64,000 bases of DNA from positions 124,001 to 188,000 of the forward strand of contig NTHE01000001.1 in the NCBI GenBank assembly GCA_002551355.1, given 5' to 3'. Under the pieces are notes generated by a model that had not been told where the DNA came from, made no database searches, and saw only the letters and a list, made by a program, of their open reading frames with translations. This stretch comes from Streptomyces sp. man185 (lineage in GTDB: Bacteria > Actinomycetota > Actinomycetes > Streptomycetales > Streptomycetaceae). How positions within the stretch are numbered: the stretch's first letter is position 1; each line of letters begins with the position of its first letter. Below, piece after piece: positions 25,614-33,822 of the stretch. The position numbers and the translations under genes were made by a program.

Positions 25614-25763
25614 ATGGCCGATTCCCCCACGACCGAACCCCAGCAGGAGACCCCGACCGAAGTGGTGCACCGAGGCGTGCTCGGCGCGTGCGGGTGCGGG
25701 TCGGGCTGCGGGTGCGGCTGCCAGTCCGGTGCCCCGTGCCAGTGCGGCGGCTGCTCCGGCTGA
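25614..25763 (+). CDS. Cys-rich mini-protein, metallothionein-like
   Basis: A 49-residue protein. The first 24 residues are polar and acidic with one His; the C-terminal half holds eight cysteines in 22 residues (positions 26, 28, 32, 34, 36, 42, 44, 47), mostly as CxC and CxxxC with Gly spacers (ACGCGSGCGCGCQSG). GAGGAGG is ideally placed before the ATG. The Cys pattern suggests thiolate binding of Cu(I), Zn or Cd, as in bacterial metallothioneins such as MymT, though I see no sequence identity to a named family. A Cys-rich modified-peptide precursor is the alternative; no modifying enzyme is nearby. It lies 245 bp after phoU. Confidence 0.75.
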   Translation: MADSPTTEPQQETPTEVVHRGVLGACGCGSGCGCGCQSGAPCQCGGCSG

Positions 25764-25845
25764 ACCGCGCCGCGCACCCGACGGCCGGTGCCCGCCCGGA
25801 GGAATCCGGACGGGCGCCGCGGCCGTACGAACGTCATGGGCCGGT

Positions 25846-27195
25846 TCAGCAGGCCCGCTCCACCGCGGCCGGGGCGGCCTCGACCGCCGCCGCGGGTGCC
25901 GCCGCCGGCTCGGCCTGGTCCGGGCGGGCCTCGGCCGGTACGGGCGCGGGCTCGGGCAGCACGTCCGCCCCGGCCTGCTCCGCGCGCGGCAGGTTCCGCA
26001 TCAGCAGCCAGTAGCCGAGCCCGGCGACGGTGCCGATCACGGCGCAGGCGGCCCAGAGCCAGGCGGCTCCGTAGTGGTCGATCACGAAGCCGGACATCAG
26101 CGGCGCGACGAGCGCGGCCACCGACCAGGACATCGTGTACATGCCCTGGTAGCGCCCCCGGCCACGGGAAGGCGACAGCTGCACGACGATCCCCGTCTGG
26201 GTGGGCGCGTTCACGATCTCGGCCAGCGTCCAGACGCACACGGTGAGGGCGTACGCCGCGACCGACCCGGCGAAGGCGGTGAGCCCGAAGCCGTAGCCGG
26301 CGAGCAGCGAGGAGATGATCAGCAGCCTGCGCGGGTCGCGGTCCTGGATGAAGCGGGTGACGGGGATCTGGAGGACCACGATCAGCACGCCGTTGACGGC
26401 GATGGCGGTACCGAAGTCGGAGCTGGACAGCCCGTCCGTGCCCATCGCCACCGGCAGCCCCACGTACCCCTGCTGGAAGATCAGCGACACCAGGAACGAC
26501 AGCCCCACGACCCCCATGAAGCGCCCGTCGCGCAGGACGGTGGTCAGCCGCACCTCGTCCTTGGGCCGCTTGCCGCCGACGGTCTTCACCACCGCTTCCT
26601 CGGGCCGTGACTCCGGCACCTTCAGGAAGACGAGGACAGCGCACACGAGCGTCATCAGGGCCTCGCCGATGAAGCCGGCGAGGTAGCTGTACTCGGCGAT
26701 GAATCCGGCCCCGGCGGAGGAGATCGCGAAGCCGAGGTTGATGGCCCAGTAGTTGAGCGAGAAGGCCCGGACCCGGTCCTTCGGGGGCACGATGTCCGCC
26801 ATCATCGCCTGGACGGCGGGGCGGGACGCGTTGCTCGCCATGCCGACGAAGAACGCCACGGTGGCGATGGCGAACGGGTGTTGCATGAACCCGAGCACCG
26901 CCACCGACACGGCGGTGGACGACTGGGCGATCAGCATGGTGGGACGCCGCCCGAGCCGGTCCGTCATCACACCCGCGCCGAGCGAGGAGATGACGCCGCC
27001 GAGCCCGTGGAGGGCGGCGACGAGCCCGGCGTACGAGGCCGAGTAGCCCCGGTCCAGAGTCAGGTAGAGGGCCATGAAGGTCGCGACGAACGCGCCGAGG
27101 CGGTTGACCAGGGTGCTGGTCCACAGCCACCAGAACTCGCGGGGCATCCCGGAGACGGTCTCGCGGGCGGCTGTGCGCAGACCGGCGACGGACAT
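25846..27195 (-). CDS. MFS transporter
   Basis: A 449-residue 12-helix major facilitator (drug:H+ antiporter-like). Motif A appears as GAGVMTDRLGRRPTML after helix 2. The last ~45 residues form an Ala/Pro/Glu-rich cytoplasmic tail ending AVERAC. The ATG at 27195 follows a G-rich ribosome site. Substrate unknown. It converges on the Cys-rich mini-gene and stands alone. Confidence 0.9.
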   Translation of the reverse strand: MSVAGLRTAARETVSGMPREFWWLWTSTLVNRLGAFVATFMALYLTLDRGYSASYAGLVAALHGLGGVISSLGAGVMTDRLGRRPTMLIAQSSTAVSVAVLGFMQHPFAIATVAFFVGMASNASRPAVQAMMADIVPPKDRVRAFSLNYWAINLGFAISSAGAGFIAEYSYLAGFIGEALMTLVCAVLVFLKVPESRPEEAVVKTVGGKRPKDEVRLTTVLRDGRFMGVVGLSFLVSLIFQQGYVGLPVAMGTDGLSSSDFGTAIAVNGVLIVVLQIPVTRFIQDRDPRRLLIISSLLAGYGFGLTAFAGSVAAYALTVCVWTLAEIVNAPTQTGIVVQLSPSRGRGRYQGMYTMSWSVAALVAPLMSGFVIDHYGAAWLWAACAVIGTVAGLGYWLLMRNLPRAEQAGADVLPEPAPVPAEARPDQAEPAAAPAAAVEAAPAAVERAC

Positions 27196-27410
27196 AAGGA
27201 TTCCCCCCACGGGACATGACGACGGATGCGGAAGCGGGTCTCGGGTAACACCCCCGACACCGTTCGAGACATTACGAAGCCCGGCTCCCCGCCCGCCACT
27301 GGATTGACGCCCCCCGTCAATCGTCCGCACGCCGGGCGCCCGCGGCCCGGCACCGTCCGCGTTACGGGCGGGCGCGCGGGGGTCGCACGGGTTCGATTAC
27401 GCTCGGTCCC

Positions 27411-28172
27411 ATGGCCGACGCACCGTACAAGCTGATCCTCCTCCGCCACGGCGAGAGCGAATGGAACGCGAAGAACCTGTTCACCGGTTGGGTGGACGTC
27501 AACCTCACCGAAAAGGGCGAGAAGGAAGCAGTCCGCGGCGGTGAGCTGCTCAAGGACGCCGGTCTGCTCCCCGACGTCCTGCACACCTCCCTCCAGCGCC
27601 GCGCGATCCGCACCGCGCAGCTGGCCCTGGAGTCCGCCGACCGCCTCTGGATCCCGGTCCGCCGCTCCTGGCGCCTGAACGAGCGCCACTACGGCGCGCT
27701 CCAGGGCAAGGACAAGGCGCAGACGCTCGCCGAGTTCGGCGAGGAGCAGTTCATGCTGTGGCGCCGCTCGTACGACACCCCGCCGCCGCCGCTGGCCCGC
27801 GACGCCGAGTACAGCCAGTTCGACGACCCGCGCTACGCGACCCTTCCCCCGGAGCTGCGCCCGGACACGGAGTGCCTGAAGGACGTCGTCGTCCGCATGC
27901 TGCCGTACTGGTTCGACAGCATCGTCCCGGACCTCCTCACGGGCCGCACGGTCCTGGTCGCCGCCCACGGCAACAGCCTCCGCGGTCTGGTGAAGCACCT
28001 GGACGGCATCTCGGACGAGGAGATCTCGGGCCTCAACATCCCGACCGGCATCCCGCTCTCCTACGAGCTGGACACCGACTTCAAGCCGCTGAAGCCGGGC
28101 GGCACCTACCTCGACCCGGACGCGGCGAAGGCGGCCATCGAGGCCGTGAAGAACCAGGGCAAGAAGAAGTAA
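27411..28172 (+). CDS. gpmA: 2,3-bisphosphoglycerate-dependent phosphoglycerate mutase
   Basis: Glycolytic enzyme (253 residues) interconverting 3- and 2-phosphoglycerate. The catalytic phospho-His lies in [26 protein letters not shown] and the second His in [10 protein letters not shown] are intact. The length is the usual one for dPGM. The ATG has a weak ribosome site. A clear terminator follows 14 bp after the stop. Confidence 0.97.
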   Translation: MADAPYKLILLRHGESEWNAKNLFTGWVDVNLTEKGEKEAVRGGELLKDAGLLPDVLHTSLQRRAIRTAQLALESADRLWIPVRRSWRLNERHYGALQGKDKAQTLAEFGEEQFMLWRRSYDTPPPPLARDAEYSQFDDPRYATLPPELRPDTECLKDVVVRMLPYWFDSIVPDLLTGRTVLVAAHGNSLRGLVKHLDGISDEEISGLNIPTGIPLSYELDTDFKPLKPGGTYLDPDAAKAAIEAVKNQGKKK

Positions 28173-28185
28173 TCGCCCTCGAAGG

Positions 28186-28222
28186 AGCCCCCTCCCCGAG
28201 GTTTTGCTACCAGGAGGGGGCT
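28186..28222 (+). terminator. Terminator of gpmA
   Basis: Stem AGCCCCCTCC / GGAGGGGGCT with a 17-base loop, followed by CTTCC. Confidence 0.8.
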
Positions 28223-28283
28223 CTTCCGTGCGCTTGGGCCGAGGCGGGCCGTCGCGCACGGATGCGGTGGACGCGGTGGGTCC

Positions 28284-28799
28284 TCACATGTCCTGGCCGA
28301 CGGCTGGACTCCGTCGTTCGATCATGACGACGTCTCGCCAGACTCCGTGATGCCGGCCGATGCGTTCGCGGGTACCGATCTTCCGGAAGCCGAGCCTGCG
28401 ATGCAGGGCGAGGCTTGCGGTGTTCTCGGGGAAGATGCCGGACTGGACCGTCCAGATGCCCGCCGCCTCGGTCGAGGTGATGAGAGCCCCGAGCAGGGCG
28501 GTTGCGATGCCCCGGCCACGAGCGTCGGGGTGGACGTACACGGAGTGTTCGACCACCCCGGCGTACGCGCACCGGTCGGAGACGGCGGACGCGGCGGTCC
28601 AGCCGAGCACGGTGCCGACGCGGTCGAGGGCCACGTGTCGCTGTCCGGGCAGCTTGGTGGCGTCGAAGGCCGGCCATGTGGGAGCGGCGGTCTCGAAGGT
28701 GGCGTTCCCCTCGTCGATGCCGAGTCGGTAGATCGTCAGGACGTCGTCGGCATGCTCGGCGCGCATCGGTTCGATGTGGACGACCGGGGCGCCGGTCAT
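28284..28799 (-). CDS. arsN: GNAT acetyltransferase of the PAT/ArsN type
   Basis: A 171-residue acetyltransferase resembling phosphinothricin acetyltransferases: NATFETAAPTWPAFD near residue 33, SVYVHPDARGRGIATALLGAL as the acetyl-CoA loop, and FPENTASLALHRRLGFRKIG. ArsN1 proteins of this type acetylate arsinothricin or related organoarsenicals. The gene overlaps arsC by ATGA at the end of the ars operon, which supports that role; phosphinothricin-like compounds are the alternative. Confidence 0.82.
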   Translation of the reverse strand: MTGAPVVHIEPMRAEHADDVLTIYRLGIDEGNATFETAAPTWPAFDATKLPGQRHVALDRVGTVLGWTAASAVSDRCAYAGVVEHSVYVHPDARGRGIATALLGALITSTEAAGIWTVQSGIFPENTASLALHRRLGFRKIGTRERIGRHHGVWRDVVMIERRSPAVGQDM

Positions 28800-29218
28800 G
28801 CGCGGGCCGCCGGTGCGATGTCGTCGATCAGGGCACGGACACGTTGTTCGATCTCGTCGCGGATGGGGCGGACGGCTGCGACGCCTCGTCCGGCCGGATC
28901 GGGGAGCTGCCAGTCGAGGTAGCGCTTGCCGGGAAAGACGGGGCACGTGTCGCCGCAGCCCATCGTGATGACGACGTCGGAGGCCTGGACGGCGTCCACG
29001 CTGAGGACCTTGGGCTCCTCGGCCGAGATGTCGATGCCGACCTCGGCGAGTGCGTCGACCACGGCCGGGTCGACCGTGTCGGCCGGGGCGGATCCGGCGG
29101 ACCGGACGTGGACACGGTCACCGGCGAGGTGAGTGAGGAAGGCGGCAGCGATCTGCGAGCGTCCGGCGTTGTGGACGCAGACGAACAGCACCGACGGCTG
29201 CGGCGGAGTGTCAGGCAC
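28796..29218 (-). CDS. arsC: Arsenate reductase, LMW-phosphatase type
   Basis: A 140-residue reductase turning arsenate to arsenite. The P-loop CVHNAGRS gives nucleophile Cys14; Cys88 and Cys92 (MGCGDTC) complete the disulfide cascade and Asp107 (YLDW) is the likely acid. The reductant may be mycothiol/mycoredoxin or thioredoxin. The GTG at 29218 overlaps the decayed acr3 gene. Reduced arsenite would need the pump upstream, which is broken here. Confidence 0.95.
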   Translation of the reverse strand: MPDTPPQPSVLFVCVHNAGRSQIAAAFLTHLAGDRVHVRSAGSAPADTVDPAVVDALAEVGIDISAEEPKVLSVDAVQASDVVITMGCGDTCPVFPGKRYLDWQLPDPAGRGVAAVRPIRDEIEQRVRALIDDIAPAARA

Positions 29219-29770
29219 GGGTGGGCTCTCCCTGCGGTGCGGGGGCAGTCGGGGTGGTGAAGTAGCGGCGCGCGTACAGGGCCGCGTAGACCAGGCCGAT
29301 CAGGACGGGTACCTCGATGAGCGGCCCGACGACACCGGCCGGAACCTGCCCCGAGGCGGGGCCGAAGGCGGCGATCGTGACGGCGACGGCCCGCTCGAAG
29401 TCGTTGCCCTCGGACGTGAAGGCGAGCGTGGTGCTGCGCGGGTGGTCGAGGCCGACGCCTTGAGCAGCAGCATCGATCCGGCCCGCATGAGCACGAAGTG
29501 GACCAGCAGCGGCAGCGCGATGCGGGTCACGGTGTCGAGCCGGTCGTAGCGGACCTCGGCCGGCACCGCGTACATCATCACGGGGAGGCCCAGCGCGATC
29601 GGCAGGGGGACGCCGCTCACGGCCACCGTGGCCGACGCGTCCCCGAGCCCCGGCATCAGGCGGCCCCGGCCGAGACCGACGGCCATCGCGGCGAGGATCC
29701 ACACGGCCAGGTAGCGGTCGAGGAACGACAGCCGCGCAGCCACGCCCTGTTCAGGTGTACCGGTGCTCAC
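29211..29770 (-). pseudogene. acr3: Arsenite permease ACR3, internally deleted and frameshifted
   Basis: Only the two ends of an ACR3 arsenite efflux pump remain. The N-terminal ~82 codons (FLDRYLAVWILAAMAVGLG ... VRYDRLDTVT) run straight into RIALPLLVHF near 29524, a segment that belongs about 170 residues later in the family. A 1-nt frameshift near 29453-29461 then moves the C-terminal end (GLDHPRSTTLAFTSEGNDFE ... VVGPLIEVPVLIGLVY) to another frame. About 185 codons survive of roughly 350-370. The GTG start overlaps arsR (GTGA), as in an intact operon. The six or so missing helices, including the conserved pore Cys region, make transport impossible. Confidence 0.85.
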
Positions 29771-30192
29771 GAAGCGGCGCCCGGTGTCGCCGGGGAGGCG
29801 GGCAACACCGGGGAGGCAGGCGATGGCGTGCCGACGGGGCGGCTCAGGATGCCCGCGAGGCGATCGGTCGTCTCCGGCAGCAGCCAGTAGTGGACCCAGG
29901 TCCCACGGCGCTCGCAGTCGATCAGACCGGCCTGCCGCAGCAGCTTGAGGTGGTGCGAGATCGTCGGCTGCGACAGGCCGAAGGCCGGGGTCAGGTCGCA
30001 CACGCAGACCTCGCCGCCCGCTTGCGAAGCGATCATGGACAGCAGTCGCAGGCGCACCGGATCACCGAGCGCTTTGAAGACCTTCGCCAGGTCAGTGGCC
30101 TGTCCCTCGTCCAGCGGGGCGGTCAGCAGCCCCGGGCAGCACGCGCCGGCCCCATCGGTCCGCCCCGACACCACAATCTCTTGCTTCGACAT
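29767..30192 (-). CDS. arsR: ArsR-family arsenite-responsive repressor
   Basis: A 141-residue winged-helix repressor. The As(III)-binding CxC is in EVCVCDLTPAFG at the start of the recognition helix region, with DNA-contact residues in LSQPTISHHLKLLRQAGL. A further CC pair (GACCPG) near residue 19 may add to the metal site, as in some actinobacterial ArsRs. It leads the ars operon; a 10-bp palindrome lies between its start and divergent arsI. Confidence 0.93.
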   Translation of the reverse strand: MSKQEIVVSGRTDGAGACCPGLLTAPLDEGQATDLAKVFKALGDPVRLRLLSMIASQAGGEVCVCDLTPAFGLSQPTISHHLKLLRQAGLIDCERRGTWVHYWLLPETTDRLAGILSRPVGTPSPASPVLPASPATPGAAS

Positions 30193-30211
30193 TTCTCTAT
30201 GTTGACATCCT

Positions 30212-30238
30212 TCGATTCAACGCGCACTGTTGAATCGA
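30212..30238. promoter_or_regulatory. Likely ArsR operator
   Basis: TCGATTCAAC and GTTGAATCGA form a perfect 10-bp inverted repeat with a 7-base spacer, 20 bp before arsR and 34 bp before arsI. A TTGACA at 30202-30207 on the plus strand may be the arsI -35 element, so the operator would cover both divergent promoters. Confidence 0.75.
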
Positions 30239-30271
30239 CGAACATCAATGCAAGCGAAAGGGAGTACCGCC

Positions 30272-30739
30272 ATGCCTCGCGCTCAACTCGCCCTGCGCGT
30301 CAGCGACCTGGAAGCGTCGATCACCTTCTACTCGAAGCTGTTCGGCACCGAACCGGCCAAGCGCCGCGAGGGGTACGCCAACTTCGCCATCACGGAGCCC
30401 CCGCTCAAGCTGGTTCTCATCGAGGGCGAGCCGGGGCAGGAAACCCGTCTCGACCACCTCGGCGTCGAGGTCGAGTCCGCCGACCGGGTCACGGCGGCCG
30501 CCGACCGCCTCAAGGAGGCCGGGCTGGCGACGTTCGAGGAGAACGACACGTCCTGCTGCTACGCCCTCCAGGACAAGGTCTGGGTCCACGGCCCCGGCCG
30601 GGAGCCCTGGGAGGTCTACGTGGTCAAGGCCGACGCCGACACCCTGGGCAAGAGCGCCCGGGCCGAGAGCGTCGGCGACGGCTGCTGCGCCGCGGCGGCC
30701 GGGGCGACCGCGGCCGCAGCCCCGTGCGGCTGCGGTTGA
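30272..30739 (+). CDS. arsI: ArsI-type C-As lyase (CadI-like) with Cys-rich tail
   Basis: A 155-residue vicinal-oxygen-chelate dioxygenase. ArsI breaks the C-As bond of trivalent methyl- and aromatic arsenicals. Metal ligands fit Gln5, His62 (LDHLG) and Glu114 (PWEVYV); the substrate-binding Cys95-Cys96 pair is in DTSCCYALQ. The C-terminal 25 residues carry CC and CGCG (GDGCCAAAAG ... APCGCG), an extension beyond the domain. GGGAG precedes the ATG. It is divergent from arsR and shares its operator. Confidence 0.9.
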   Translation: MPRAQLALRVSDLEASITFYSKLFGTEPAKRREGYANFAITEPPLKLVLIEGEPGQETRLDHLGVEVESADRVTAAADRLKEAGLATFEENDTSCCYALQDKVWVHGPGREPWEVYVVKADADTLGKSARAESVGDGCCAAAAGATAAAAPCGCG

Positions 30740-30868
30740 TCCGGGTAGCCCCGAGACCGACGGCGTTTCGACGGCATCCGGTACCCGGACGCCTCGGTTC
30801 CGTACCCGCTCCCGGCCTCGCTGGAGAGGAGCGGGCCTCTCGTACCTCGGGGCAGTGGGTCGCCGACC

Positions 30869-31612
30869 TCAGTCCGTCGGCTTGCGCCACACCGAGATGT
30901 GCTTGCCGGAATCGTCGGTGAACGGCGCGCCGTCCCAGTCCGCGACCCGGCGTTCCGGTTCCAGCCCCGCGATGCGGGCCATCAGGTCCAGCTCCGCCGG
31001 CCAGGCGTACCGGTGGCGGGAGGCGCCTCGGCGGTAGCGGCCGTCGTCGCCGTCGCGGGTGAAGTGGTGCGAGACCAGCATCTGTTCGACCAGGTCGAAG
31101 GTGTCGAAGCCGAGATGCCGCTCGGAGACGTCGAACGGCACCGCGACCTGGCCGGCCGGCAGGAACCGCAGCGGTGGCACGACCAGTTCGATGACGAACC
31201 GGCCGCCGGGCGCCAGGTGGCGGGCCGCGTTGCGGAAGCACTCGACCTGCTCGTCCTGGGTGAGCAGGTTCGAGATGGTGTTGTAGACGAGGTAGACCAG
31301 GGTGAACTCGCCGGGGACGACGGTGGTGGCCATGTCCCCGATGGTCACCGGGAGGGTGTCCTCGTCGACCTTGCGGCGGAGCACCTCCGCCATGGGCTCG
31401 GACAGTTCGATGCCCGTCACCGGAACACCGCGCTCCCGGAGCGGCACGCCCACGCGTCCGGTTCCGATGGCGAACTCCAGGGCCCGCCCGTCTCCAGCGA
31501 GTTCGGCAAGGAAATCGAGGGTCGGTTCGAGGACGGTGGGCGAGGAGTTCTCGGCCTCCTCGGCGTCGTAGCGGTCGGCGGTCGCTCGGGTCCACAGTTC
31601 GCTGCTCGTCAC
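30869..31612 (-). CDS. SAM-dependent class I methyltransferase
   Basis: A 247-residue methyltransferase. Motif I is LEFAIGTGRVGVPL near residue 45; GIELSEPMAEVLRRK follows with an acidic residue for the SAM ribose, then LVYLVYNTISNLL as motif II. The substrate is unknown. The GTG at 31612 gives the family-typical N-terminus (SSELWTRATADRYDAEE); the ribosome site is weak. It stands just past the arsenic genes but on the opposite strand to arsI; arsenic methylation is not indicated, since the ArsM Cys set is absent. Confidence 0.85.
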   Translation of the reverse strand: MTSSELWTRATADRYDAEEAENSSPTVLEPTLDFLAELAGDGRALEFAIGTGRVGVPLRERGVPVTGIELSEPMAEVLRRKVDEDTLPVTIGDMATTVVPGEFTLVYLVYNTISNLLTQDEQVECFRNAARHLAPGGRFVIELVVPPLRFLPAGQVAVPFDVSERHLGFDTFDLVEQMLVSHHFTRDGDDGRYRRGASRHRYAWPAELDLMARIAGLEPERRVADWDGAPFTDDSGKHISVWRKPTD

Positions 31613-31721
31613 GGGCGACCACTCTGCCGTGCGCCCGGGGAGCCTGTCGACGCAATTCGACGGCGGACGGCTCCCCGGCACCGGCCCGGCGTTGTCAGTG
31701 CCCCCTGCCACGATGGCCCTC

Positions 31722-32108
31722 ATGACGATCTACCTCCTCACCGACATCGAACAGGCTCTGCGCGGCAGTTGGAGCGCCGAGACCTGCACCCCGGAGTACC
31801 GGGACCGCTGGACTCCGGACAATCCGGCGCGGGACCAGTGCGGGGTGACCGCCATGGTGCTCAACGATCTGCTGGGCGGCGAGCTGATCCGGGGCGAGGT
31901 CCATGTGGAGGGGGTGCGCACCGACTTCCACTGGTGGAACCGCCTGGGCTTGGGCGTGGAAATCGACCTGACGCGGGAGCAGTTCGGGCCCGAGGAGATC
32001 GTCGTCGGCGGTGACGTCGTCGTCCGGCCGCCCGGCGCGTTGCCGCGGCTCCAGGAGGAGTACGCACTCCTGCGCGACCGGGTCGCGGAGAAGCTCGGTC
32101 GACGCTGA
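31722..32108 (+). CDS. YunG-like hypothetical protein
   Basis: A 128-residue protein. GSWSAETC near residue 15, DQCGVTAMVLNDLLGGELIRG and FHWWNRL are hallmarks of a small family related to B. subtilis YunG; the Cys/His arrangement suggests a papain-like or transglutaminase-like fold, by inference. No signal peptide. An ATG three codons upstream is also possible. Function unknown. Confidence 0.7.
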   Translation: MTIYLLTDIEQALRGSWSAETCTPEYRDRWTPDNPARDQCGVTAMVLNDLLGGELIRGEVHVEGVRTDFHWWNRLGLGVEIDLTREQFGPEEIVVGGDVVVRPPGALPRLQEEYALLRDRVAEKLGRR

Positions 32109-32270
32109 GCGGCTCGGCCGGCGCTGAGCGGCTCGGTCGGACGGTCGCGTCGTACCTGTTCCGTGGCCGATCCGTGCTCGGTCGACCAGGCCGAAATACC
32201 CCTCGTACGCACTACGGTGGGCCCATGCCGTCCGTCTGCTTCCAGGGCAAGGAGATCGAGGAGCGCGATC

Positions 32271-32519
32271 ATGGGTGAGTCTCTGAGGACCTTCGTCGGC
32301 GGTACCGAGGTCGAGGTGCCCAACAGCATCCCGGACATCCGGGCGGCGCTCCCCGACGAGAGACGCGAGGAGTTCGATCTCGCGATCAACGAGGCCGGGG
32401 TGCACGAGATCCAGGCCGTCATGCGGCACTGGATGCTGGAGGCCGTCCCCGATCCCGAGGCCGAGAAGATCCTGGACCGGCTGGCGCAGGACGAGGCCGA
32501 GAGGCGGAGCGTCGCTTGA
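32271..32519 (+). CDS. DUF6247-like putative antitoxin
   Basis: An 82-residue acidic helical protein. IPDIRAALPDERREEFDLAI and the following HEIQAVMRHWMLEAV are reminiscent of DUF6247 proteins, which sit beside RelE-like toxins. GAGGAG lies 8 bases before the ATG. Its stop overlaps the start of the next small gene (TTGA), a typical toxin-antitoxin arrangement. TA function is inferred from layout. Confidence 0.7.
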   Translation: MGESLRTFVGGTEVEVPNSIPDIRAALPDERREEFDLAINEAGVHEIQAVMRHWMLEAVPDPEAEKILDRLAQDEAERRSVA

Positions 32520-32749
32520 GCTTCCGCATCTCCTACGCCCCGCCCGCCGACGACACCCTGGCCAAGATGCGAGGCGGCGAGTCCTTCCGGGACGAGATGG
32601 CCCGCACTCTCGGCCAGGAGCCGTACGGCCACGCCTCCTCCGCCGTCAAGAGCGAACGGGACCGGCGGGAGGCGACCGTCGCCGGGGCCATCGTCCTCTA
32701 CTACGTCTCCCGGTCCGTCACCGTCGTCCGGCTCGTGCCCCTGCCCTGA
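32516..32749 (+). CDS. Small RelE/ParE-like putative toxin
   Basis: A 77-residue protein with a TTG start that overlaps the upstream stop. FRISYAPPADDTLAKM at the N-terminus, a basic middle (SAVKSERDRREATVAG) and the C-terminal strands AIVLYYVSRSVTVVRLVPL fit the short alpha-beta fold of RelE/ParE toxins, though the similarity is weak. Paired with the gene before it. Confidence 0.65.
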   Translation: MSFRISYAPPADDTLAKMRGGESFRDEMARTLGQEPYGHASSAVKSERDRREATVAGAIVLYYVSRSVTVVRLVPLP

Positions 32750-32780
32750 TCAGCCACGGCAGAGGCACCCCTGGCGTACG

Positions 32781-33584
32781 TCAGGCGAGCTTCCCGTCCT
32801 GTGCCGCCACGACCTCCGTCGGCACCTCGAACTTGACGCCTTCGCCGCCCGCCGCAGCGAGGTTGAAGGAGAAGAACGTCGCCACGGTGCCTTCCTTGCG
32901 GAGCACCACCAGCTTGAGCGGGACGGCGTCGCCGTCGTCCTCGGAGGTGACCGTCCAGGCCGCGGCCTCGTCGCCGCCGGTGACCTTCTCCTCGGTGATC
33001 GAGGCGACCTTCATCGGCGTCTTCTCGACCGTGGTGGTGAAGCCGCCCGCGCAGTCCGCCGCGGCCTTCTTCAGCGTGGCGAACGCGTCCGGACCCGCCG
33101 TCCCCTCGTACGAGCTCAGCACGACCGCCGTGGACGTCAGGTTGAACGCGTCCTTGAACAGGTCCTCGGCCTCGCCCTCCGCCAGGTCCTCCAGCTTCTT
33201 GTCGCCGGTCTTCTTCGGCTCCTCGATCACCTTGCGCTTCGTGGTGGCCACCGCCCCCTTCTCCGGTATGCCGGACATGGCGTGCGCGATCGGCAGGCAG
33301 GCCGCCTTGTCGGCCTTCACGTCGTCCGCCGAAACCTCGTCGGCCGGGCCGGCCTTGGTGATCTTGGTGCCCTTCACGTCGCCCTGGGCGAGGGCGGCCT
33401 TCTCCAGCTCGGCGGCGGTGAGCGCCTTGGCCGGGGTCTTCGGGGCCGAGCTGCTCCCGTTCGCGGCGTCCTTGCCGCCGTCCTTGGCGTCGGCGTCCGA
33501 CGAGCCGCTGCAGGCGGTGGCCAGCAGGGCGAGAGCGGCCGCGGAGGCGGCGAGGGCGGTACGTCGTACGGCAGTGGCGCGCAT
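32781..33584 (-). CDS. Secreted lipoprotein of unknown function
   Basis: A 267-residue lipoprotein: signal peptide with lipobox LLATAC, a Ser/Asp/Lys linker (to about residue 55), then an extracytoplasmic domain with two cysteines (AACLPIAHAM, ADCAGGFT) probably disulfide-linked. It resembles actinobacterial lipoproteins of the LppX/PknH-sensor-like size class, but I cannot name a family. GGAGAGAAG precedes the ATG. It is divergent from the kinase-like gene at 33.8 kb. Confidence 0.8.
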   Translation of the reverse strand: MRATAVRRTALAASAAALALLATACSGSSDADAKDGGKDAANGSSSAPKTPAKALTAAELEKAALAQGDVKGTKITKAGPADEVSADDVKADKAACLPIAHAMSGIPEKGAVATTKRKVIEEPKKTGDKKLEDLAEGEAEDLFKDAFNLTSTAVVLSSYEGTAGPDAFATLKKAAADCAGGFTTTVEKTPMKVASITEEKVTGGDEAAAWTVTSEDDGDAVPLKLVVLRKEGTVATFFSFNLAAAGGEGVKFEVPTEVVAAQDGKLA

Positions 33585-33822
33585 GGTTCTTCTCTCCGGT
33601 TCGAGGAGCAACCGTCCCTCCCCCGTCGGCACTTCGACGCCGTCTGGGACGGGCCGTCGCAGTGAGCACACTTTACGATCGAACCTGTGCTCGATGTCCG
33701 GTCCAGCGACCCCCTCCGGTGATCGTGATTCTGCTGTGATCATCCTGTGAGCGCACTGTGGGGAACCGTCGTACAACCCTCCGGGGCAAGACCGCCGCCG
33801 CAGCCGAAAGGACGTCATCCGC

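Noticed and set aside
32225..32278. A 17-codon ORF overlapping the putative antitoxin start
   Set aside because: No ribosome site and no recognised peptide; too short to support.
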